Of a stretch of 11,193 nt of DNA, positions 1-6,076 are shown piece by piece. Numbering within the stretch: the stretch's first letter is position 1; each line of letters begins with the position of its first letter. This DNA comes from Synergistaceae bacterium UBA4088. GTDB lineage: Bacteria > Synergistota > Synergistia > Synergistales > Thermovirgaceae. The notes beneath the pieces are model-generated. The model was not told the origin of the DNA. It saw only the letters and a program-made list of their open reading frames with translations, and did no database searches. The stretch is taken from positions 14,183 through 25,375 of the forward strand of contig DFYG01000146.1 in NCBI GenBank assembly GCA_002382605.1, written 5' to 3'. The translations under genes were made by a program, and so were the position numbers.

Positions 1-1
1 C

Positions 2-1045
2 ACCGCGATGACTTCTGCTTCCGATCGTGGGACGGGGTGGTCGCTTATGGAGGATATTGCAGACCCGGGTGATCCAGGAAGAGACTTGTCTCACCAGATC
101 GCCTTTCTCCCCGGACTTGCCTCTGTTCCACGCCGGAATATCGAAATGATCTGCGACTGCCTGGGACCCGCGGGGCGGTTGACCTGTTCTGCCCTGGAAC
201 TGGCAGAGATCGCCGGTTTTGGTCCGGAGTACGGCGAAGAACTGCTTCGGGCACTGCAGGATTGGGTGGATCCGCCCGGTCTTTTCGCCCGCGATCTTTC
301 CGATTGCCTCGCCATTCAGCTTCGCAGGAGCGGAGAAGAGGGAAGCGATGCCTGGCTTCTTATCACCGGCGCCTCCGATCTGCTCGAGGACGGCCGCGCT
401 GAAGAAATTCAACGCCGTTTCGGATGGCCTGCACAGCGACTCGAGAGGGCTGTGGCCAGGCTCGGGCGCCTTGATCCCTTCCCGGACTTCTCCCGGGATG
501 CAGCCCCTGTCGTCATACCTGAACTGCTGATAGAGGCAAACGAACAGGGAGTCAGCGTGGTACTTCTGAAAGAGAACCTTCCCGGGATCAGAGTGAAGGA
601 CATCAGCGAAGACGTGGCCTATGGATCCGTATTCCGGCGTCTCAGACAGCAGGCTTGCGGAGTGGAAGCCGAATACCGCCGCCGCATGGAAACCAGGCTC
701 GCGGTCGGCCTGGATCTGGCTCAAAGACAGAGAAAATTCCTCGCAGGGCTGGATAAAGCGCCCGGTCCGTGCGTTCTTTCAGATATCGCAAAAGCCCTCT
801 CCCTTCACCCGGCCACTGTTCACCGGACCACTTCCCGGACGTGGTGCAGCACTCCCATTGGAACAATATCCCTGGGAGCTCTTTTTTCCAGACCGCTGAA
901 CAGCCGTCCGGATATTTCCGTGGCCCAGCTCCGGTGCGCCATCAGAAGCTCTTCGCTGCGGGGTAAGAGTGCGGCCGCCCTGGGAAGGGAACTGAACATT
1001 CCATCCAGGACCGTCAGGTGGCATCGCTCAAGAATGGGTCTCTGA
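2..1045 (+). CDS. rpoN: RNA polymerase sigma-54 factor RpoN, 5'-partial, with a divergent RpoN box
   Basis: This is the C-terminal three quarters of a sigma-54 factor, which directs RNA polymerase to -24/-12 promoters and needs an ATP-driven activator to melt them. The frame is open to the left edge, so the start and the Gln/Leu-rich activator-contacting region I lie upstream; the ATG at 8 is probably internal. Numbering from that ATG, the core-binding domain is seen in the DPPGLFARDLSDCLAIQL stretch (about 88-105) and in LDPFPDFSRDAAPVVIPELL (about 155-174). The helix-turn-helix region is at about 257-294 (LSDIAKALSLHPATVHR, then STPIGTISLGALFS). The RpoN box reads PSRTVRWHR (332-340) against the family consensus ARRTVAKYR; only the central RTV and the final Arg are kept. 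The segment from the HTH to the box is somewhat shorter than usual. No stop or frameshift is visible, so I read it as a functional but divergent RpoN. It precedes a sigma-54-like promoter. Confidence 0.85.
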   Translation, partial: TAMTSASDRGTGWSLMEDIADPGDPGRDLSHQIAFLPGLASVPRRNIEMICDCLGPAGRLTCSALELAEIAGFGPEYGEELLRALQDWVDPPGLFARDLSDCLAIQLRRSGEEGSDAWLLITGASDLLEDGRAEEIQRRFGWPAQRLERAVARLGRLDPFPDFSRDAAPVVIPELLIEANEQGVSVVLLKENLPGIRVKDISEDVAYGSVFRRLRQQACGVEAEYRRRMETRLAVGLDLAQRQRKFLAGLDKAPGPCVLSDIAKALSLHPATVHRTTSRTWCSTPIGTISLGALFSRPLNSRPDISVAQLRCAIRSSSLRGKSAAALGRELNIPSRTVRWHRSRMGL

Positions 1046-1066
1046 CATGTGCGGTTACCGCACATG
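1046..1066. promoter_or_regulatory. Perfect 10-bp inverted repeat, candidate activator (enhancer) binding site
   Basis: Arms CATGTGCGGT (1046-1055) and ACCGCACATG (1057-1066) are perfect inverted repeats around a single T, starting one base after the rpoN stop. The site ends about 111 bp upstream of the GG of the predicted -24/-12 promoter, a distance typical of upstream activator sites for sigma-54 enhancer-binding proteins. As RNA it could form an 8-bp stem with a 5-nt loop, but no T-run follows, so it is a poor intrinsic terminator. An operator for a local repressor is an equal alternative. The binding protein is not encoded in the window. Confidence 0.45.
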
Positions 1067-1176
1067 CGTTCGGATCCTGAACAGTTCTCTCCTCATTGTG
1101 GTTTGGGTCCGCCGGACTGTGTCGGAATAACCCGGTCGGGACAGGATATGTGATAAATAAACGGCCATCACATAAT

Positions 1177-1192
1177 CGGCAACTTTATTGCT
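1177..1192 (+). promoter_or_regulatory. Sigma-54-type -24/-12 promoter of the dctPQM-pxpBCA operon
   Basis: The sequence CGGCAACTTTATTGCT matches the TGGCAC-N5-TTGC consensus with GG at 1178-1179 and GC at 1190-1191, separated by exactly 10 bases, and a perfect TTGC at the -12 element. The -24 element departs at its first base (C for T) and last base (A for C). Transcription would start near 1203, giving a leader of about 70 nt before the dctP ATG. No convincing sigma-70 -35/-10 pair with normal spacing was found in the same interval, although AT-rich stretches such as TATTAT (1192-1197) exist. The neighbouring rpoN gene makes the assignment more plausible. Confidence 0.6.
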
Positions 1193-1215
1193 ATTATCTT
1201 TATAGAACCCTTTTC

Positions 1216-1237
1216 CCGCAGAACTGCATTTTTGCGG
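1216..1237 (+). other. Hairpin in the dctP leader RNA
   Basis: CCGCAGAA (1216-1223) can pair with TTTTGCGG (1230-1237) to form an 8-bp stem with one G-U pair and a 6-nt loop. An overlapping alternative pairs GCAG (1218-1221) with CTGC (1224-1227). The stem lies between the predicted transcription start and the dctP ribosome binding site at 1259-1266, and no T-run follows it. It may protect the 5' end of the message; no riboswitch class is recognised. Confidence 0.4.
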
Positions 1238-1273
1238 AGAAGCAAGGGAAATATCTCTGGAGGTGGAATACAC

Positions 1274-2272
1274 ATGAAAAAGATCTTTGCTGTCCTGTTG
1301 GTTCTTTGTCTTGCAGTAGGTCTTACGGCGGCAGTCGCAGCGGCCGCTACAAGATGGGACGCCAATTCGGTATGGCCTCCCAACAATCACCAGACTCAGG
1401 GTCTCGAGGAGTTTGCCAGACTGGTCGCTGAAAAGACCGGCGGAAAACTCGAGATAGTTGTCCATTCCGGCGGAGCTCTCGGCTACAAGGGCCCTGAGCT
1501 TCTGAAGGCTGTCCGCGACGGGCTGGTGCCTGTGTCCGATATGCTTACAAGCGGTGTTGCCGGCGATGAGCCGCTTTTCAACATTCCCACTCTTCCTTTC
1601 CTTGTTCGCGGTTTTAAAGAGGGCAAGATCCTCAGCGACATATCAAGACCCTATTTCGACAAGGTCGCTGAGAAAAAATGGAACCAGAAGATCCTCTACA
1701 TAGCGCCATGGCCTGCGGCGGGGATCTGGACCCAGAAAGAGGTTACTTCCGTTGCGGATATGGCGGGTCTGAAAACCCGCACATACGACAAGAACGGCGC
1801 ACTTGTATTGAAGGCCGTCGGCGGTACACCGTATCCTCTTCCGTTCAGCGAGGTCTACTCCTCGCTTGCCACAGGGCTTATCGACTCTGTTCTTACTTCC
1901 ACTCCAACCGCTGTTGACGGCAAGTTCTGGGAAGTGCTCAAGTATTTCGAACGCATAGACATCACCATGGCTACCGACCTTGTGACCGTGAACCTCGATT
2001 CGTTCAACAAGCTGGATGCCGCGACCCAGAAGGCCGTTATCGAGGCAGGCCAGGAAATGGAAACCGCCATGTGGAACAAGGTTGAAAAACTCGATGGGGA
2101 AAAAGAAGCCATCTGCAACGAAAACGGCATTGTCAGCGTTCCGGTCCCCCCGGCTTTTCTGGATGAACTGAGCACCCTTACCGAAGAGATCCGCCAGGAC
2201 TGGCTCAAGACCGCTCCGGAGGATGGCAAGGCCATCGTCGCCGAATTCCTCAAGAAGGTCGGCCGCAAGTAG
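1274..2272 (+). CDS. dctP: TRAP transporter periplasmic solute-binding protein (DctP family)
   Basis: This 332-aa extracytoplasmic protein captures a carboxylate ligand and delivers it to the DctQM membrane pair. The ATG at 1274 is chosen because GGAGGTGG lies at 1259-1266 with a 7-nt spacer and because translation from it gives a signal peptide at once (MKK, a hydrophobic core to about residue 20, and an alanine-rich cleavage region near 24-26); the in-frame ATG at 1232 has neither. The body carries DctP hallmarks: TGGKLEIVVHSGGALG (about 55-70), the GLKTR segment with Arg169 in the position of the family's carboxylate-clamping arginine, and LPFSEVYSSLATGLID (about 189-204). The length is normal for the family. 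It is the first gene of an operon continuing into 5-oxoprolinase genes, so pyroglutamate is the likely ligand. This is inferred from context and from the existence of pyroglutamate-binding DctP proteins in Bordetella; other 2-substituted carboxylates remain possible. Confidence 0.93.
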   Translation: MKKIFAVLLVLCLAVGLTAAVAAAATRWDANSVWPPNNHQTQGLEEFARLVAEKTGGKLEIVVHSGGALGYKGPELLKAVRDGLVPVSDMLTSGVAGDEPLFNIPTLPFLVRGFKEGKILSDISRPYFDKVAEKKWNQKILYIAPWPAAGIWTQKEVTSVADMAGLKTRTYDKNGALVLKAVGGTPYPLPFSEVYSSLATGLIDSVLTSTPTAVDGKFWEVLKYFERIDITMATDLVTVNLDSFNKLDAATQKAVIEAGQEMETAMWNKVEKLDGEKEAICNENGIVSVPVPPAFLDELSTLTEEIRQDWLKTAPEDGKAIVAEFLKKVGRK

Positions 2273-2307
2273 GGCAGTGTCGGCTGATCGAAGGGAATTG
2301 TGATGAT

Positions 2308-2342
2308 CGCGTGCAGGGGTGTAAATGACACCCCTGCACGCG
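2308..2342 (+). other. Perfect 15-bp intercistronic stem-loop between dctP and dctQ
   Basis: CGCGTGCAGGGGTGT (2308-2322) pairs perfectly with ACACCCCTGCACGCG (2328-2342) around the loop AAATG. No T-run follows, so it is unlikely to act as a full intrinsic terminator. Stable hairpins after the binding-protein gene of transporter operons are known to stabilise the upstream mRNA segment, giving more binding protein than membrane subunits; that role is inferred here from position and strength. Confidence 0.8.
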
Positions 2343-2372
2343 GCAACCAGAAACAAAAGGAGTTGAAATGTC

Positions 2373-2903
2373 ATGAACAGGCTGCTCCGTATGAGCGACA
2401 GGCTTTCCGATGCGGGAGGCGTCCTTTCGGGCGTCATGATCTGCGCGGGAGTCTGTCTTGTTTCGGCAGAAATCATCATGCGTACATTTTTCAGCAGCAC
2501 TCTTTATATCACAGAGGAGTATTCGGGCTATCTCATGGCGGCCCTCACGTTCCTGGCCCTCGGATATACATTGCGCCACAAGGGACATATCCGGATGACC
2601 TTTCTGCACCACGTTCTCAAAGGCCGGGGCCGCATGGTTCTTGACATGGTCTGTTTTGCGGCTGGTTTCTCTTTTCTGCTGCTGCTCGCATGGGTCACTT
2701 CTCTTTTCTTTCTCGACTCGCTCGCCAGCGGCACAAGATCGATGCAGATCTCCGAAACACCCCTGGCAATACCCCAATTTTTCCTTCCAGCGGGTTGCTT
2801 CATCATGGCGATCCAGTTCGCAGCCGGTTTTTTCAGGTCTCTTGAAGCCTGGCGGAAAGGCGAAACTGCGGAAGAAGAGGAATCCATTGAGCTTGGCAGA
2901 TAG
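2373..2903 (+). CDS. dctQ: TRAP transporter small integral membrane subunit (DctQ family)
   Basis: This 176-aa inner-membrane protein is the small subunit that partners DctM. Four hydrophobic segments are visible at about 15-36, 49-67, 88-111 and 132-155, as expected for the family. Family motifs are EEYSGYLMAALTFLALGYTLRHKGHIRM (about 48-75, written here only as a location with key EE and HKGHIR residues) and the SETPLAIPQFFLPAG stretch (about 126-140), which resembles the usual conserved segment before the last membrane span. The tail is acidic. The AAAAGGAG ribosome binding site (2355-2362) lies 10 nt before the ATG at 2373 and only 5 nt before another ATG at 2368, which opens a two-codon ORF overlapping this start. 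The alignment with DctQ starts near residue 1, so 2373 is preferred. Confidence 0.9.
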   Translation: MNRLLRMSDRLSDAGGVLSGVMICAGVCLVSAEIIMRTFFSSTLYITEEYSGYLMAALTFLALGYTLRHKGHIRMTFLHHVLKGRGRMVLDMVCFAAGFSFLLLLAWVTSLFFLDSLASGTRSMQISETPLAIPQFFLPAGCFIMAIQFAAGFFRSLEAWRKGETAEEEESIELGR

Positions 2904-2929
2904 GGGACGGCCGCGGCCGGCCGGTTCCC
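2904..2929 (+). other. GC-rich hairpin between dctQ and dctM
   Basis: GGCCG (2909-2913) pairs with CGGCC (2918-2922) around a CGGC loop, extended below by GGGA (2904-2907) with TCCC (2926-2929) and interrupted by small bulges. It begins directly after the dctQ stop. No T-run follows. It may tune the dctM message or translation; its function is unproven. Confidence 0.5.
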
Positions 2930-2957
2930 GTAGGAATAGAAGCGGGGGGGAAGACTC

Positions 2958-4259
2958 ATGGATCTGCTGACCGTATCGATGACGCTGACAGGAATTCTGG
3001 TCATCCTGCTGGGCGGGACGATCTGGATCGGCGTATCTCTCTTTCTGGCCGGACTGGCCGGACTGATGATCTTTACCGGCCTTCCGGCCACCACCATAAT
3101 GGCGAATATCGCATGGAACAACACAAGCAGCTCCACTATGCTTGCACTGCCCCTTTTTATCTTCATGGGTGAAATACTCTTCAGAAGCAAAATATCAGAC
3201 AATCTGTTCAAGGGGATGGCACCATGGATGGACGGAATTCCGGGGCGGCTGTTGCACGTGAACATCTTCGCATGTGCTCTCTTCGCGGCCGTGAGCGGAT
3301 CTTCGGCGGCAACCACTGCGACTGTCGGGAAAATTACTCTTCCGGAGTTTGAAAAACGCAACTACGACAAGAAACTGAGCCTGGGGTCTCTCGCCGGGTC
3401 CGGAACCCTTGGTTTTCTTATCCCGCCGAGCATGATGATGCTGGTTTACGGCATCATGGCTGATGTAAGCATTGGCAAGCTGTTCCTGGCCGGAGTGATA
3501 CCGGGGATACTTATAGCCCTTGTGTTCAGCGGTTATGTCATTATCCGCTGCATTGCCAACCCGGGGCTTGCTCCTGAAAGCGCTTCCTCATATACGTGGG
3601 GGGACAGGGTGCGTGGGATACCCCTTCTTGCGCCGGTGATAATTCTTGTCGCTGTCGTGCTCGGAAGCATTTACGCGGGGTGGGCAACTCCAACCGAGGC
3701 GGCGGCAGTGGGTGTTGTCGGGGCGCTCTTTTTCGCGGCTCTCGGCCGCAGTCTTACCTGGGGTGTGCTGACCGATGCGCTGATGGGGTCGGTCAAAACA
3801 AGCTGTATGATCATGTGGATCGTCTGCGGGGCAGCGTTTTTGTCGGTCGCCGTCGGCTATCTGGGTATTCCCCGAAAACTCACGGAAGCCATTGCACAGG
3901 CCGGGATGTCCCCATACACCCTGATAGTAATACTTTCGATCATGTATCTTGTAATGGGGTGTCTCCTCGACGGTTTCTCCATGATAGTCATGAGTCTGCC
4001 CATATCGCTGCCGCTGATCCGCATGGCAGGGTTCGATCCCGTATGGTACGGCATCTACCTGGTCATCATGATCCAGTTGGCGCAGATCACCCCTCCTGTA
4101 GGCTTCAATCTCTTCGTTATCAACGGTCTCACCGGGGATGATCTGGGAAAGATCGCTCTGGCCGCAATGCCCTTTTTCATCATTCTGCTGGTAATTACAG
4201 CTCTGCTGACTGTTTTCCCCGGGATCGTTCTTTATCTGCCGGGGCTTATGGTTCAATAG
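2958..4259 (+). CDS. dctM: TRAP transporter large permease subunit (DctM family)
   Basis: This 433-aa polytopic inner-membrane protein is the transport subunit of the TRAP system, coupling uptake to an ion gradient (Na+ in the characterised examples). The sequence is hydrophobic throughout, consistent with about 11-12 spans or re-entrant hairpins. Strong family motifs are LALPLFIFMGEILF (62-75), AVSGSSAATTATVGKITLPE (111-130), the GTLGFLIPPSMMMLVYGI region (149-166), GWATPTEAAAVGVVGA (241-256) and QLAQITPPVGFNLFVINGL (373-391). The length is usual for the family. The ATG at 2958 follows a run of G residues (about 2943-2950) that gives a moderate ribosome binding site. It lies 54 bp after dctQ, and pxpB begins 22 bp after it, which ties the transporter to the 5-oxoprolinase genes in one transcript. 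Confidence 0.95.
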   Translation: MDLLTVSMTLTGILVILLGGTIWIGVSLFLAGLAGLMIFTGLPATTIMANIAWNNTSSSTMLALPLFIFMGEILFRSKISDNLFKGMAPWMDGIPGRLLHVNIFACALFAAVSGSSAATTATVGKITLPEFEKRNYDKKLSLGSLAGSGTLGFLIPPSMMMLVYGIMADVSIGKLFLAGVIPGILIALVFSGYVIIRCIANPGLAPESASSYTWGDRVRGIPLLAPVIILVAVVLGSIYAGWATPTEAAAVGVVGALFFAALGRSLTWGVLTDALMGSVKTSCMIMWIVCGAAFLSVAVGYLGIPRKLTEAIAQAGMSPYTLIVILSIMYLVMGCLLDGFSMIVMSLPISLPLIRMAGFDPVWYGIYLVIMIQLAQITPPVGFNLFVINGLTGDDLGKIALAAMPFFIILLVITALLTVFPGIVLYLPGLMVQ

Positions 4260-4281
4260 GTCCGTCAGGAGGGGATGCGCC

Positions 4282-4986
4282 TTGATCCTTTACGAGGAAC
4301 CCCGGTTTTTGTGGTCTGGCGACGCCTGTCTCGTCGTCGAATTCGGTGACGGGATAGATCGCGGCATCAATGAGCTTGTTCACCAGTGCCGGAGGGTCCT
4401 GCAGTCAGGGAAACCCGATTGGCTGATAGACAGCGTACCCACCTACCGATCCCTGGCTGTTTTTATGGATCCGGCGGTCACGGACCGTTCGGCTGTTGTT
4501 GAGTACCTTCGGGGATGTCTTCCAGACCCGTCAACCCCGTTTTCGGAAGCTGAAGGAGATCTGGTCGAGGTCCCCGTATGTTACGGCGGCGAGTTCGGGC
4601 CCGATCTTGGATCAGTGGCCAGCCATACCGGGTATGCTCAGGACGAGGTGATCAGGCGCCACTGCGAGGCAGAGTATTACGTCTACATGCTTGGTTTCAC
4701 TCCGGGTTTTACCTACCTGGGCGGGCTGGATCCAACGCTTGAAACCCCCAGGCTCAAGGAACCCCGTATCAGCATCCCTGCGGGGAGCGTGGGAATTGCC
4801 GGCAGGCAAACCGGCATCTATCCAATAGCCAGCCCCGGAGGCTGGCAGTTGATAGGGCGGACTCCTCTGGTTCTTTTTGATCCCGCCAGGGAGCCGGCGG
4901 TTCTTGTCAACGCCGGCATGCGTCTCCGTTTCGTCCCCATAACCGAAGAGCGGTATCATGAATTTCGGTCGGGGGTGGAAAAATGA
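4282..4986 (+). CDS. pxpB: 5-oxoprolinase subunit PxpB (KipI family)
   Basis: PxpB is one of three subunits of the bacterial cytoplasmic ATP-dependent 5-oxoprolinase, which opens the 5-oxoproline ring to give L-glutamate. The predicted 234-aa protein starts at a TTG codon: AGGAGGGG (4267-4274) lies 7 nt upstream of TTG 4282, while the nearby ATG at 4275 is in another frame and the first in-frame ATG would delete the conserved N-terminus. Signatures include ACLVVEFGD (15-23), VPTYRSLAVFMDP (52-64), GFTPGFTYL (138-146), IPAGSVGIAGRQTGIYP (165-181) and SPGGWQLIGRTP (184-195). Length and motif order are normal. The stop overlaps the pxpC start by four bases (ATGA at 4983-4986), implying translational coupling of the partner subunits. 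KipI-like kinase inhibition is an older annotation for this family in Bacillus; the pxpBCA context favours the enzyme role. Confidence 0.95.
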   Translation: MILYEEPRFLWSGDACLVVEFGDGIDRGINELVHQCRRVLQSGKPDWLIDSVPTYRSLAVFMDPAVTDRSAVVEYLRGCLPDPSTPFSEAEGDLVEVPVCYGGEFGPDLGSVASHTGYAQDEVIRRHCEAEYYVYMLGFTPGFTYLGGLDPTLETPRLKEPRISIPAGSVGIAGRQTGIYPIASPGGWQLIGRTPLVLFDPAREPAVLVNAGMRLRFVPITEERYHEFRSGVEK

Positions 4987-6041
4987 TACTGACGGTCCGT
5001 TCTCCCGGGATGCTTACGACGGTGCAGGATCTCGGCAGATGGGGGCATCAGGCCATTGGTGTGCCAGTGGCCGGAGCAATGGATCCTTTGGCGCTTCGGG
5101 CCGGGAATCTGGCTCTTGGGAACGACCCTTCTGCTGCTGCTCTTGAAATTACCCTTATCGGTCCCGAACTCGAATGCGAAGGGGAAGGCGCGGTCGTAGT
5201 GACAGGCGCCGATCTCGACGCCAGGCTTAACGACGCCTGCATGCCTCCCAACGTCGTTTTTTTACTTAAGTCAGGTGACCGTATCTCCTTCGGGGGAAAG
5301 GGAACCGGCGGAGCCAGGGCCTGGATCTGCTTCAGCGGCGGGATAGATACACCCCTGGTGATGGGCAGCCGGTCCACTTATATCAGGGGAGGTCTTGGAG
5401 GGTACCAGGGGAGGGCCCTTAAGAAAGGGGACATGATCTCCTGCGGTGCTCCCCACATCCTTTGGAAGAGGACCGCAGGATTCGAACTGCCCCGGTTAAC
5501 AGACTTTTTCCCGCCCGCAGATACCACGTTGAGAGTTATGGCGGGACCCCAGGACGACATGTTCACCAGGGAGGGGATGCAGACCTTCCTTCGCTCCCGG
5601 TATACCGTCAGCGCCGAATCAGACCGGATGGGATGCCGTTTGGACGGGCCGAAGATAGAGCACAGCGGTGAGGCCGATATCCTTTCCGACGCCATTGCCC
5701 ATGGCGCGATACAGGTGCCGGGTCACGGCCTGCCGATCATTATGCTGGCAGACCGCCAGACCACAGGCGGGTATCCCAAGATAGCGACGGTGATCAGCGC
5801 CGATCTTCCGCTGCTGGCCCAGATGCTTCCCGGACTCAGCCTGAATTTCCGGCTGGTAGACCTGGAAGAGGCAGTCCAGGCGGCCCGTGAGGTCTTCGGC
5901 CGCCTTGAGGATATTCGAATACTTGCGGCCGGGTACAGATCAAGGCCGGGCAGGGTTAACGGGCCGTCCCCCACCGCGGGTCGGATGCGTCTGACCTTCG
6001 AGGGCCGTACATGGGACGTGGAGTGGGAACGTGATATCTGA
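4983..6041 (+). CDS. pxpC: 5-oxoprolinase subunit PxpC (KipA / biotin-dependent carboxyltransferase-like family)
   Basis: PxpC is the largest subunit of the PxpABC 5-oxoprolinase and is thought to work with PxpB in the ATP-dependent activation of 5-oxoproline. The 352-aa protein has the family landmarks in order: TVQDLGRWGHQAIGVPVAGA (13-32), AALEITLIGPELE (52-64), CFSGGIDTPLVMGSRST (116-132), GGLGGYQGRALKKGD (136-150), SDRMGCRLDGP (213-223) and HGAIQVPGHGLPIIMLADRQ (240-259) followed by TTGGYPKIA. Older databases call this family urea-amidolyase-related or allophanate hydrolase subunit 2; the three-gene context makes PxpC the better name. The start is fixed by the ATGA overlap with pxpB, so ribosomes ending pxpB could reinitiate here. 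Nothing is missing or broken. Confidence 0.95.
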   Translation: MILTVRSPGMLTTVQDLGRWGHQAIGVPVAGAMDPLALRAGNLALGNDPSAAALEITLIGPELECEGEGAVVVTGADLDARLNDACMPPNVVFLLKSGDRISFGGKGTGGARAWICFSGGIDTPLVMGSRSTYIRGGLGGYQGRALKKGDMISCGAPHILWKRTAGFELPRLTDFFPPADTTLRVMAGPQDDMFTREGMQTFLRSRYTVSAESDRMGCRLDGPKIEHSGEADILSDAIAHGAIQVPGHGLPIIMLADRQTTGGYPKIATVISADLPLLAQMLPGLSLNFRLVDLEEAVQAAREVFGRLEDIRILAAGYRSRPGRVNGPSPTAGRMRLTFEGRTWDVEWERDI

Positions 6042-6076
6042 GGATCCGGCAGACCGAAAACAGTGAGGTGATAAGT

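Noticed and set aside
1..1045. rpoN as a pseudogene because of its odd C-terminus and lack of region I
   Set aside because: The frame is intact and open at the window edge, so region I is most likely just outside the window; the altered box alone does not prove decay.
1046..1066. Intrinsic terminator of rpoN
   Set aside because: The palindrome has the position, but no T-run follows, so a protein-binding site is a better reading; Rho-dependent ending cannot be judged.
1192..1206. Sigma-70 -10 boxes (TATTAT, TATAGA) for dctP
   Set aside because: No acceptable -35 element is present at 16-18 bp, whereas the GG-N10-GC element has exact spacing.
1643..2500. 285-codon open frame on the minus strand
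   Set aside because: It runs antisense through dctP, the intercistronic hairpin and the start of dctQ, with no recognisable protein motif.
2528..3361. 277-codon open frame on the minus strand
   Set aside because: It is antisense to dctQ and dctM, both of which have clear family motifs on the plus strand.
3588..4256. 222-codon open frame on the minus strand, rich in His, Asp and Gln
   Set aside because: Its composition is what the reverse complement of a membrane-protein gene gives; dctM motifs on the plus strand explain the region.
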